Below are positions 1 to 7,367 of a DNA stretch of 45,339 nucleotides, in pieces (position 1 is the first letter of the stretch; every line of letters begins with the position of its first letter). The stretch covers positions 1-45,339 of the forward strand of contig NZ_JABTYH010000035.1 in assembly GCF_013314975.1 (NCBI RefSeq). Direction: 5' to 3'. This DNA comes from Pseudarthrobacter oxydans. Its GTDB lineage: Bacteria; Actinomycetota; Actinomycetes; Actinomycetales; Micrococcaceae. The notes beneath the pieces are model-generated. The model was not told the DNA's origin. It did no database searches and saw only the letters and a program-made list of their open reading frames with translations. The position numbers and the translations under genes were made by a program.

Positions 1-1
1 C

Positions 2-529
2 CCGGCACCTCCACCGGCACTGTCCGCCACGGAACAGGCGCAGCTTGACCGGGAACTTATTGCCGCCGCCAAGGCAAACAACGCGCCACTGGTTGCCGGG
101 CTGATCGGGCGGGGCGGCAACGTCAACGCCAGGGACGCCATCCAGGACTCCGCGTATCTCTTTGCCGGAGCCGAAGGCTTCAATGAGGTACTCCGGTTGA
201 CACTGGCGGCGGGTGCGGATGTTGCCAGCACCAACCGCTACGGCGGGACGGCCCTGATTCCCGCCAGCGAGCACGGCCACGTGGAGACGGTGCAGATCCT
301 GATCGCGGCCGGGGTGCCCGTGAACCACGTCAACAACCTGGGCTGGACGGCAATGCAGGAGGCCATCCTGCTCAACAACGGCGGCCCGCGGCAGCTGGAG
401 GTGGTGCGCCTGCTCCTGGAGGCCGGTGCCGACCCGGACATCCGCGATCCGAAGGGCCGAACCGCCCTCCAGAATTCGGAGCGGCTGGGTTTCGCGGAGA
501 TCGCGGCCCTGATCCGGTCCCGCAGCTAA
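2..529 (+). CDS. Ankyrin-repeat protein, 5' end outside window
   Basis: The open frame runs from the first bases of the window to TAA at 527-529, so the start lies upstream. The visible ~175 residues begin with a Pro/Ala-rich linker and continue as ankyrin repeats, with typical helix-turn elements such as GADVASTNRYGGTALIPASE and GADPDIRDPKGRTALQ. Ankyrin repeats bind protein partners; nothing here identifies the partner or an enzyme activity. If the missing N-terminus carries a signal peptide or lipobox, the Pro-rich start could be the linker after it. The gene converges on the thiolase gene with only 11 bp between stop codons and no clear hairpin. Family assignment is firm, role unknown. 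Confidence 0.85.
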   Translation, partial: PAPPPALSATEQAQLDRELIAAAKANNAPLVAGLIGRGGNVNARDAIQDSAYLFAGAEGFNEVLRLTLAAGADVASTNRYGGTALIPASEHGHVETVQILIAAGVPVNHVNNLGWTAMQEAILLNNGGPRQLEVVRLLLEAGADPDIRDPKGRTALQNSERLGFAEIAALIRSRS

Positions 530-540
530 AACTGCCCGGT

Positions 541-1731
541 CTAGACGGCCTCGAGGATGCTCACGTAGTTGGCGATGCCCACTCCGCCCATGTTCTGGAC
601 TGCGGCCCGGCGGGGGGTGGCAAGCTGCATGCCGCCGGCGGTTCCGGTGAGCTGCATCGCCGAGATGACGTGCTGTGACACTCCTGTAGCGCCCACCGGG
701 TGGCCCTTGGCCTTCAGCCCGCCCGAGACATTGATGGGCAGCTTGCCGTCCTTGAAGACCCAGCCTTCGTCGATGGCCCGGGCTCCCTGGCCCGGCGCGG
801 TCAGGCCCATGGCCTCGTACATGAGCAGTTCGGCGATGGTGAAGCAGTCGTGCACTTCGGCGAAGTCCAGGTCCGCCAGTTCGACGCCGGCCATCCCCAG
901 CGCGCGCTGCCAGGACACGCGGGTGGCGGCGAAAGCGGTCGGGTCCCGGCGGGCCGCCGGAAAGAAGTCGTTGGCCTGGCCGAACCCGGCGAGGCGGACC
1001 GGGGCAGTGGCGCCTCCCGTAGGGGACACGGACAGCACGACGGCGGCGGCGCCGTCGGACACGGGGGAGCAGTCGGTGCGGCGCAGGGGATCGGCAACCA
1101 TGGGGTTCTTGTCCGACACGGTGCGGCAGAACTCCTCGCCGAGGTCCTTGCGGAGCTGGGCATAGGGGTTGTCCACGCCGTTACGGTGGTTCTTCGCGGC
1201 GATGGAGCCCAGGACGTCACCCAGGTTCCCGTCGCCGTACCGCTTCCCGTAGTGCTTGGCCACCTCGGCGAAGAGCCCGGTGAAGCCGGTGGTGGATGCT
1301 TTGCCGGCCATGTCGTAGTCCGCACCCAGCAGCCCGGCCCCTACGACGTCGGCCCCGGCATGCGTCATCTTCTCGGCGCCGATCACCAGCACCGTCCTCG
1401 CCGTGCCCGCGAGCAGCGATTTCGTGCCCTGCTGGAACGCGGCGGACCCTGAGGCGCAGGCATTCTCCACCCGCGTGGCGGGAACGTTGGCCAGGTCCGG
1501 CGAGACCTGCAGCGCCAGCGAGGACGGGAAGGCGAGGGGCATCATGCCGGAGTTGAACTGGCCCACGTAGATTTCATCGATCTGCCCGGGCTCAATACCC
1601 GCGCCGGCAATGGCCTCGGTGGCCACCTGGACGATCAGTGACTCCAGGGTCTCGTCCGCCAGCTTGCCGAAGCGGCTGTGCCCCCAGCCGGTGAGCAGGA
1701 CGTCCTTTCCGAACTGTTCCTGCAGGCTCAT
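541..1731 (-). CDS. SCP2-type thiolase (acetyl-CoA acetyltransferase family)
   Basis: A 396-residue thiolase, probably cleaving a 3-oxoacyl-CoA to acetyl-CoA. The nucleophile motif ENACASGSAAF puts the catalytic Cys at residue 92, and the C-terminal motif GGLKAKGHPVGATG carries the active-site His. The block EVHDCFTIAELL and the lack of a C-terminal CxGxG cysteine place it with SCP2/SCPx-like thiolases rather than classical AtoB or PcaF. Its ATG overlaps the stop of the CoA-transferase B subunit (ATGA), so it is the last gene of a three-gene operon and probably translationally coupled. The context suggests the CoA-transferase activates a 3-oxoacid that this enzyme then cleaves. The true substrate is not visible. 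Confidence 0.88.
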   Translation of the reverse strand: MSLQEQFGKDVLLTGWGHSRFGKLADETLESLIVQVATEAIAGAGIEPGQIDEIYVGQFNSGMMPLAFPSSLALQVSPDLANVPATRVENACASGSAAFQQGTKSLLAGTARTVLVIGAEKMTHAGADVVGAGLLGADYDMAGKASTTGFTGLFAEVAKHYGKRYGDGNLGDVLGSIAAKNHRNGVDNPYAQLRKDLGEEFCRTVSDKNPMVADPLRRTDCSPVSDGAAAVVLSVSPTGGATAPVRLAGFGQANDFFPAARRDPTAFAATRVSWQRALGMAGVELADLDFAEVHDCFTIAELLMYEAMGLTAPGQGARAIDEGWVFKDGKLPINVSGGLKAKGHPVGATGVSQHVISAMQLTGTAGGMQLATPRRAAVQNMGGVGIANYVSILEAV

Positions 1732-2399
1732 GCCGCCACTTCCTTGTTGTCCAGTTCCACGGTGAACCCTGTTCCGGTCTTCTCCCGGATCTCCTCCACG
1801 GTGACCCCGGGTGCCAGGCGGGTGAGGGTGAGTTGCCGCCTGCCGTCGTCGTCCTTGACCAGGTCAAACACCGCGAGGTCGCTGATGATCCGGTCCACGC
1901 AGTTCAGCCCGGTGAGCGGCAGGGTGCACTCCGTCACGATCTTGGCCGTGCCGTCCTTGGCATTGTGCTCGGTAAGGACCACCACGCGCGGGGTTCCGGC
2001 CACCAGGTCCATGGCCCCGCCCATGCCCTTGACCATCTTGCCGGGGATGGTCCAGTTGGCCAGGTCGCCCGCTCCGGACACCTGCATGGCGCCCAGGATG
2101 GCAACCTTCACGTGGCCGCCGCGGATCATGCCGAACGAGGTGGCGGAGTCGAAGATGCTGCCGCCCGGGAGTACGGTGACCGTCTGCTTGCCGGCGTTGA
2201 TCAGGTCCGCGTCCTCCTCGCCCTCGTAAGGGAAGGGGCCCATACCCAGCAGCCCGTTCTCGCTTTGCAGGACCACGCGGACGCCGTCCGGCAGGTTGTT
2301 GGCCACCAGCGTTGGGATGCCGATGCCCAGGTTCACGTAGTCGCCGTCGTTCAGTTCCTCGGCCGCAATCGCGGCCATTTCATCCCTGGTCCAGGCCAT
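1728..2399 (-). CDS. 3-oxoacid CoA-transferase, subunit B
   Basis: A 223-residue small subunit of a two-subunit CoA-transferase of the ScoB/PcaJ type. The SENG block (QSENGLLGMGPFPYEG) holds the catalytic Glu at about residue 47, which forms the glutamyl-CoA thioester; the N-terminus has the usual YVNLGIGIPTLVANNLPDGV. I chose the ATG at 2399 over a longer frame reaching 2588 because it follows AAGGAG with good spacing and gives the family N-terminus (MAWTRDEMAA). It lies 34 bp after subunit A and overlaps the thiolase by 4 nt. Succinyl-CoA:acetoacetate and succinyl-CoA:3-oxoadipate transferases cannot be told apart by eye, so no symbol is given. Confidence 0.9.
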   Translation of the reverse strand: MAWTRDEMAAIAAEELNDGDYVNLGIGIPTLVANNLPDGVRVVLQSENGLLGMGPFPYEGEEDADLINAGKQTVTVLPGGSIFDSATSFGMIRGGHVKVAILGAMQVSGAGDLANWTIPGKMVKGMGGAMDLVAGTPRVVVLTEHNAKDGTAKIVTECTLPLTGLNCVDRIISDLAVFDLVKDDDGRRQLTLTRLAPGVTVEEIREKTGTGFTVELDNKEVAA

Positions 2400-2433
2400 G
2401 GGGTTCTCCTTTGTCGGTAAGTAGGGGGGAGGG

Positions 2434-3165
2434 TCAGGCCGGCACGGCTTCAGCCGCTGTACGGCGTGAAGCCGGACGCACCGTACGCTGCTCAATGTCC
2501 TTGACCCGGTCCCGGGCCTGCACCAGTCGCTGCACATACACGCCGGGGGTGACGATGTGGTTGGGATCCAGGTTGCCCGGTTCCACAATCACTTCGGCTT
2601 CGGCGATGGTCAGGAGACCGGCGGTGGCAACGACGGGATTGAAGTTCCGGGCGGTGTAGCGGTAGATAAGGTTTCCGTCCGTGTCTGCGGTGTGCGCATG
2701 GACAAGCGCGACGTCGGCGCGGATGGCGCGCTCGCGGACGTACGTTTCGCCGTCGAACACCTCGTGCGGCTTGCCTTCGGCAACGAGGGTGCCCACTCCG
2801 GTCCTGGTGTAGAAAGCGGGGATGCCGGCTCCGCCGGCGCGGAGCCGTTCTGCCAGGGTGCCCTGCGGGGTGAACTCCACCTCCAGCCGGCCGGCCAGGT
2901 ACTGTTCGGCAAACAGTTTGTTCTCCCCAACATAGCTGGCGATGACCTTGCGCACCTGGCCCGCATCGATGAGGATGCCCAGGCCTTTGCCGTCCACGCC
3001 CATGTTGTTCGAGACCACCGTCAGGTCCTTCGCTCCGGAGTCCCGGACGGCCTCTATCAGATCCGCGGGGATCCCGCTGAGGCCGAACCCGCCCACAGCG
3101 AGTGTCATGCCGTCCCGCAGGACGTCCTCCAAGGCAGTAGCGGCAGTGGACTGAAGCTTTGTCAT
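2434..3165 (-). CDS. 3-oxoacid CoA-transferase, subunit A
   Basis: A 243-residue large subunit (ScoA/PcaI type). The CoA-binding glycine-rich segment AVGGFGLSGIPADLIEAV lies near residues 24-41, and SYVGENKLFAEQYLAGRLEVE is characteristic of the family. The ATG at 3165 follows GAGGAG at a good distance; upstream in-frame starts would overlap that site. It is the first gene of the operon. Its 5' region faces the IclR gene, and the 176 bp between them hold three similar partial palindromes, so IclR control is likely. The effector could be an aromatic-pathway or ketone-body intermediate; the sequence does not decide. Confidence 0.9.
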   Translation of the reverse strand: MTKLQSTAATALEDVLRDGMTLAVGGFGLSGIPADLIEAVRDSGAKDLTVVSNNMGVDGKGLGILIDAGQVRKVIASYVGENKLFAEQYLAGRLEVEFTPQGTLAERLRAGGAGIPAFYTRTGVGTLVAEGKPHEVFDGETYVRERAIRADVALVHAHTADTDGNLIYRYTARNFNPVVATAGLLTIAEAEVIVEPGNLDPNHIVTPGVYVQRLVQARDRVKDIEQRTVRPASRRTAAEAVPA

Positions 3166-3193
3166 GACTCTCCTCATCGAGCATCCGGCCTTA

Positions 3194-3326
3194 TCCACTT
3201 TGTGGACAAGGAGTCTGGAAGTGGACACTATGAGGGATTGAACGGGGTGTCAAGACGCATCAAATGACCCAAATAGGGGCCCTTTCACACTGTGGACGGT
3301 ACGATAGGGCCCATCCATATTGTGGA
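3194..3326. promoter_or_regulatory. Three IclR-type operator-like boxes in a divergent promoter
   Basis: Three 13-bp boxes share TYCAYNNTGTGGA: TCCACTTTGTGGA (3194-3206, a palindrome apart from its 3-nt centre), TTCACACTGTGGA (3284-3296) and TCCATATTGTGGA (3314-3326). Their starts are 90 and 30 bp apart. Box 3 ends 15 bp before the iclR ATG and box 1 lies 28 bp upstream of the subunit A ATG. That placement suits a regulator controlling both its own gene and the operon. The boxes are seen directly; binding by IclR is inferred. Confidence 0.55.
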
Positions 3327-3341
3327 CATTAAAGGGGAAAA

Positions 3342-4139
3342 ATGAACTCTATGCCAGTGCAGGGAGCCCAGGTGGTGAGCCGGATTGCAGCGTTGTTACG
3401 GCTCGTGGGCCGGAGCGCGGAAGGCATGGCGCTCGCCGGCCTGGTCAAGGAATCCGGCCTCACCCGGCCCACCGTGCACCGCCTCCTCTCCTCGCTAGCC
3501 TCGGAGGGGCTCCTGGACCACGACGCCGTCTCCGGCAACTGGGTGCTGGGTCCGGAGATCCTTTTGATGGGATCGGTGGCATCAGCGCGGTTTCCCCTCG
3601 AGGACATCGCCCGGCCCAGCCTCCGCCGGCTTGCCGAAGCCACCGGCGAGAGCGCCTTCTTTTCCATCCGCCGCGGCTCCGAAACCGTGTGCCTGCTGCG
3701 GGAGGAGGGCAGTTTCCCGGTGCGGTCCTTCGTCCTGCACGAGGGGGTGCGCTTCCCGCTCGGCATTGCCTCGGCGGGCGCGGCGATCATGGCCTTCCTA
3801 CCGGAAGCCGAGCAGGAAGAGCTGCTCGCCCGCTGGGCGGAGCATGCCGGTTCCCTCGCCGTCTCCCACACTGTGGAGCGGGTCCGGGCCAACCTTGCCC
3901 AGGCCCGGCTGGCGGGCTACTCGGTTAATCCGGGCCTCGTCCTGGAAGGGAGCTGGGGAATGGGCGCAGCGGTGTTCGATACCTCCGGCAGGCCCGCCTG
4001 GGCGCTCTCGCTGACAGGCATCGAGCCGCGCTTCAAGCCCGAGCGGCAGGCGGAACTGGGCAGCCTCCTGATGGCCGAGGCGCACCGCATCACCCAGCAG
4101 CTGGGCGGAGCGGGGGAGAAGCGGCGCCCGGCCCGCTGA
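3342..4139 (+). CDS. IclR-family transcriptional regulator
   Basis: A 265-residue regulator. The N-terminal winged helix-turn-helix (about residues 8-65) has the recognition segment ESGLTRPTVHRLLSSLASEG; the C-terminal effector domain contains HEGVRFPLGIASAGAAIMAF, typical of IclR. AAAGGGG a few bases before the ATG supports the start. It is divergent from the CoA-transferase/thiolase operon and is the obvious candidate regulator of it. Family members bind small acids such as acetate-derived, aromatic or 3-oxoacid intermediates, and act as repressors or activators. Which applies here is unknown. The gene ends 3 bp before the convergent nadE stop. Confidence 0.92.
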   Translation: MNSMPVQGAQVVSRIAALLRLVGRSAEGMALAGLVKESGLTRPTVHRLLSSLASEGLLDHDAVSGNWVLGPEILLMGSVASARFPLEDIARPSLRRLAEATGESAFFSIRRGSETVCLLREEGSFPVRSFVLHEGVRFPLGIASAGAAIMAFLPEAEQEELLARWAEHAGSLAVSHTVERVRANLAQARLAGYSVNPGLVLEGSWGMGAAVFDTSGRPAWALSLTGIEPRFKPERQAELGSLLMAEAHRITQQLGGAGEKRRPAR

Positions 4140-4142
4140 ACC

Positions 4143-4997
4143 CTACAGCCCGGCGCGGGGCTCCGTGGAACCCTGGTGCTTCCACCAGGTATCAAAGATG
4201 GTGACCGGAACAGTGCGCTTGTGCCGCGTGCGCAGGTACTTTTCCTCGATGGACGCAGCCGCGGATTCAGGCACGTCCCGGCCTTCGAGGTAGTCGTCGA
4301 TCTGGTCGTAGCTCAGGCCGAGTTCGTCCTCGTCGGTGCGGCCCGGCCTGTCGTCCAGCAGGTCCGCCGTGGGCACCTTTTCCCAGACCCGGGCGGGGGC
4401 GCCGAGCTCGGCCAGCAGGGCACGGTTCTGCCGCTTGTTAAGGCCGAACAGGGGAAGGATGTCCGCGCCGCCGTCGCCGTACTTGGTGAAGAAGCCTGTC
4501 ACGGACTCTGCGCCGTGGTCCGTGCCGATGACCAGGTAGTTATGCTCTCCCGCCAGGGCATACTGGGCGATCATGCGGGTGCGTGCCTTGGTGTTCCCCT
4601 TGTGGAAGTCGGAGATTTCCGAGCCCACGGTCTTCTCGAACTCATCCTCGAACCCGTCCACGGCAGCCGAGATGTTGAACGTCCACTGGGTCTTGGGCTG
4701 GATGAAATCCAGGGCGGCCTGGGCATCCTCCTCGTCGTGCTGGACGCCATATGGCAGCCGTACCGCCACGAAGTTTGCCTCCACCCCTTCGGCCTCGAGC
4801 TCTTCCACCGCCAGCTGGGCCAGCTTCCCGGCCAAGGATGAGTCAAGTCCGCCGGAAATGCCCAGGACGAAGCCCCTGGTGTGGGTGGCCTTAAGGTAGT
4901 CCTTCAGGAATGTGACGCGTTTGCGCACCTCCCCGGCGGGGTCGATCCGGGGCTGGACGCCCATTTCCTCAATGATCTTTGCCTGGAGTTCGCGCAT
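4143..4997 (-). CDS. nadE: Ammonia-dependent NAD+ synthetase
   Basis: Converts nicotinic acid adenine dinucleotide to NAD+ with ATP and ammonia, the last step of NAD synthesis. At 284 residues it matches the short NH3-dependent form and lacks the N-terminal glutaminase (nitrilase) domain found in the long enzyme of many actinobacteria. The PP-loop SGGLDSS is at residues 48-54; other landmarks are VIGTDHGAESVTGFFTKYGD and the C-terminal RTRHKRTVPVTIFDTWWK. The start codon sits seven bases after a TAGTCT -10 box with no ribosome site between, suggesting a leaderless mRNA. It is divergent from pyrE. Confidence 0.95.
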   Translation of the reverse strand: MRELQAKIIEEMGVQPRIDPAGEVRKRVTFLKDYLKATHTRGFVLGISGGLDSSLAGKLAQLAVEELEAEGVEANFVAVRLPYGVQHDEEDAQAALDFIQPKTQWTFNISAAVDGFEDEFEKTVGSEISDFHKGNTKARTRMIAQYALAGEHNYLVIGTDHGAESVTGFFTKYGDGGADILPLFGLNKRQNRALLAELGAPARVWEKVPTADLLDDRPGRTDEDELGLSYDQIDDYLEGRDVPESAAASIEEKYLRTRHKRTVPVTIFDTWWKHQGSTEPRAGL

Positions 4998-5004
4998 ATG
5001 GTCC

Positions 5005-5010
5005 AGACTA
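5005..5010 (-). promoter_or_regulatory. -10 box of nadE (leaderless)
   Basis: TAGTCT on the minus strand followed by 7 nt and the nadE ATG. The distance fits transcription starting at or next to the start codon. No Shine-Dalgarno sequence lies between. No -35 was established. Confidence 0.5.
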
Positions 5011-5058
5011 GCCAGCAGCGGCGACGGGCCTCAAGCATCCACACCGGCTTGCCCGCAC

Positions 5059-5064
5059 TAAACT
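5059..5064 (+). promoter_or_regulatory. -10 box of pyrE (leaderless or very short leader)
   Basis: TAAACT followed by 7 nt (GGAGACC) and the pyrE ATG. The GGAG could act as a ribosome site if transcription began upstream, but the -10 spacing predicts a start at the ATG. Confidence 0.5.
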
Positions 5065-5071
5065 GGAGACC

Positions 5072-5656
5072 ATGACTTCCCCCAGTGACACTGCAGTGGA
5101 TACTGCAGCCGCCCGCGCCCGACTGCTGGAACTGATCAAGGAACTCGCCGTGGTCCGCGGCAAGGTAATCCTGTCCAGCGGAGCCGAGGCTGACTACTAC
5201 ATCGACCTCCGCCGGATCACGCTGCACCACGAGGCCTCCAGGCTGGTGGGCCGCGTGATGCTTGCCCTGGCGGACGACGCCGGCATCGACTTTGAGTGCG
5301 CCGGCGGGCTCACCATGGGCGCGGACCCGGTTGGTACCGCGGTGATGCATGCCGCCGTGGACGCCGGGCGGACTGTCGATGCGTTTGTGGTCCGCAAGGC
5401 CCAGAAGTCCTACGGCATGGGCCGCCAGGTGGAGGGCCCGTCCGTGGAGGGCCGCAACGTCCTGGTGCTGGAGGACACGTCCACCACAGGCGGCTCCGCG
5501 CTGACGGCGGTGGAAGGCGTCCGGAAGGCCGGAGGCAACGTGGTGGCCGTGGCCGTCATTGTGGACCGGGACACCGGAGCCAAGGAAAAGATCGAGGCCG
5601 AGGCCGGCGTGCCCTACCTGTTCGCGTTCGGCAAGGACGAGCTCGGCCTGTCCTGA
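5072..5656 (+). CDS. pyrE: Orotate phosphoribosyltransferase
   Basis: Transfers the phosphoribosyl group of PRPP to orotate, giving OMP in pyrimidine synthesis. The 194-residue protein has the type I PRTase PRPP loop VLVLEDTSTTGGSAL (about residues 130-144) and the orotate-side block LSSGAEADYYIDLRRITLHH. It stands alone, away from the main pyr operon, which is common in actinobacteria. A strong GC-rich hairpin follows 25 bp after the stop. Confidence 0.95.
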   Translation: MTSPSDTAVDTAAARARLLELIKELAVVRGKVILSSGAEADYYIDLRRITLHHEASRLVGRVMLALADDAGIDFECAGGLTMGADPVGTAVMHAAVDAGRTVDAFVVRKAQKSYGMGRQVEGPSVEGRNVLVLEDTSTTGGSALTAVEGVRKAGGNVVAVAVIVDRDTGAKEKIEAEAGVPYLFAFGKDELGLS

Positions 5657-5681
5657 GCCGCGTTCGTCACCACGGTGCTTA

Positions 5682-5723
5682 GGTCCGACGGGCCGGCTGC
5701 GGCGGCCGCCGGCCCGTTGGACC
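5682..5723 (+). terminator. Terminator-like hairpin after pyrE
   Basis: A 16-bp stem (5682-5697 with 5708-5723, one G-U pair) with a 10-nt loop, starting 25 bp after the pyrE stop. No clear U-tract follows, as is common in high-GC actinobacteria. Confidence 0.6.
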
Positions 5724-5784
5724 GCAACGCGGGGCTGTTCTATCATTTGCGATAACCCCTCTTCCCGTACGGAGAACGTGCACC

Positions 5785-6552
5785 ATGCTCCCCCCTGAAC
5801 AGCCCCTGAGCACCACCGACCAGGTCCAGAACCTCATTTTGGAAAGTGCCGACTTCGAGGACTTCCTCAACGAACTGGCGCGTTTTTCCGCCCACCAGAT
5901 GGCCGGCGACGGCGACGACGCACTGTGCGGCATCACGCTCCTTCGCGACCGGAAGGCCGCCACCATCGGCTGGAGCAGCGATTCGGCCAGGGAAGTGGAT
6001 GAGATCCAGTACTCCCTCGCTCAGGGCCCCTGCCTCACGGCGGCCAAGGAGGAACGCGAAGTCAACGTTCCGGACCTGTTTGAAGAGAACCGCTGGGGCC
6101 CCGACTACGCTGCAGCCGTTGCCTCCCACGGGCTGCGCTCCGTGCTGTCCCTCCCTTTCAACCTCCACGGGGAGGCGAAGGCGGCGCTCAACCTGTACTC
6201 GGACGCCCCGCACAAATTCGATGAACGTGCCGTTAAGAGGGCGCGCGAGTTCACCCGCGAGATCTCCCAGGCGCTCCGCCTGGCTGTGCGGTTCTCCCTT
6301 CACACCGACAGCGCCGCCAACCTCCGCGCCACCCTGGAGTCCCGGACCATCATCGACCTCGCCATTGGCATCGTGATGGCCCAGAACAGGTGCAGCCAGG
6401 AAGCCGCAGTGGCCATCCTCACCGAAGCCTCCAGCAACACCAACACCAAACTCAGGGACATTGCCAAGTCCCTGGTTGACTCGGTGGGAGGCGTTGGAAG
6501 CCGCACCCACTTCCAGGAGCCCGGAAAGCGGCAGGCCGACCAAAGCGCATAG
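5785..6552 (+). CDS. GAF- and ANTAR-domain regulator
   Basis: A 255-residue two-domain regulator. Residues ~15-165 form a GAF-like sensor domain (LAQGPCLTAAKEEREVNVPD, GLRSVLSLPFNLHGEAKAAL). Residues ~172-235 form an ANTAR RNA-binding domain with the helical signature IDLAIGIVMAQNRCSQEAAV. ANTAR proteins bind paired hexaloop hairpins in nascent RNA and prevent termination; GAF-ANTAR proteins are abundant in actinobacteria and usually have unknown ligands. GGAGA lies about 10 nt before the ATG. The next gene encodes a STAS-like protein, so the pair may belong to a stress or partner-switching circuit, but this is inference. RNA targets were not identified in the window. Confidence 0.88.
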   Translation: MLPPEQPLSTTDQVQNLILESADFEDFLNELARFSAHQMAGDGDDALCGITLLRDRKAATIGWSSDSAREVDEIQYSLAQGPCLTAAKEEREVNVPDLFEENRWGPDYAAAVASHGLRSVLSLPFNLHGEAKAALNLYSDAPHKFDERAVKRAREFTREISQALRLAVRFSLHTDSAANLRATLESRTIIDLAIGIVMAQNRCSQEAAVAILTEASSNTNTKLRDIAKSLVDSVGGVGSRTHFQEPGKRQADQSA

Positions 6553-6663
6553 CCGGCAACCAGCCCACTTCCTTGTTACTGACGGGTTGTGCCGGGCTTC
6601 TGCGGGGGGTTACGCTTACCGAGGTTGAGCCGTCGGCCATAGACACCCTCTTTTGGAGTACCT

Positions 6664-7284
6664 ATGGACCGCGCATTAAATGCATTCGTTAACCTTGATG
6701 TCCCCGCCGACGTCGTCCGTATCGATATCAGGGGCAGCCTGAACCAAAGCTCCCGCCCTGAACTCGTGCACATCATCCGTCGCGTCCGCCGGATGGGAAT
6801 CCGCTCCCACGTCCGCGTTGACCTCTCCGCGGCCGAGAAGGTTGAGTCCTCCGCCCTTGCCGGCCTCCGGAGCGACCTGAACGCCATCGATAGCGATACG
6901 CTGCCGGGGATATACGGCAGCGGGGTTTCATTGGCTTTTTCCCCGGGCCCGGAAGAATGGGCCGCCCAGCCGGACCCGCAGCAGCCGCTGGCACTCATCG
7001 ACATCCTCACCGACATAACGGAGGACGGAGAGGACTTCGCCGACGGGTATCCACTGGTGCCCACCGGCCGCCTGGAAGAGTTGTGCGGCCGGCCGCTGGA
7101 GGAGTACTCGGATGCGGAACTGCTGACTGCCAGCGACTGGATTTTCGCCCTGTTGGACACTCCCGGAGCCTTTGCCGGGCCGGACCTGCTGGGCCGGTAT
7201 AACGACATCGGCCTGGAGTTCCGGCGGCGCCGGCAGGAGGACTCGGTTCCCCTGACTGCCTCGGAGGGCCAGGCGGCCAGTTGA
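6664..7284 (+). CDS. STAS-like (anti-anti-sigma fold) protein with extra C-terminal domain
   Basis: A 206-residue protein. Residues ~1-80 resemble a STAS domain: a beta strand with VVRIDIRGSLNQSSRPELV, helices, then SHVRVDLSAAEKVESSALAG where anti-sigma antagonists carry the regulatory Ser; SS here is a candidate phosphorylation site. The C-terminal ~90 residues (LTDITEDGEDFADGYPLVPT, ASDWIFALLDTPGAFAGP) match no domain I recognise. GGAG before the ATG supports the start. It lies 111 bp after the GAF-ANTAR gene in the same direction. No anti-sigma kinase gene is nearby, so a role in partner switching is only suggested. Confidence 0.6.
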   Translation: MDRALNAFVNLDVPADVVRIDIRGSLNQSSRPELVHIIRRVRRMGIRSHVRVDLSAAEKVESSALAGLRSDLNAIDSDTLPGIYGSGVSLAFSPGPEEWAAQPDPQQPLALIDILTDITEDGEDFADGYPLVPTGRLEELCGRPLEEYSDAELLTASDWIFALLDTPGAFAGPDLLGRYNDIGLEFRRRRQEDSVPLTASEGQAAS

Positions 7285-7355
7285 GGGGTGCCGGCTGACC
7301 GGGCGTCACTCAATGGTTACACCCGGATTCTTGCGGCAGCGTCTTCGGGTATGCC

Positions 7356-7361
7356 TACGGT
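7356..7361 (+). promoter_or_regulatory. -10 box of the Tat hydrolase gene (leaderless)
   Basis: TACGGT followed by exactly 6 nt and a GTG that opens the hydrolase frame. There is no usable ribosome site before the GTG, and the next in-frame starts would cut into the Tat signal. This supports the GTG and a leaderless transcript. Confidence 0.45.
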
Positions 7362-7367
7362 AGAGGC

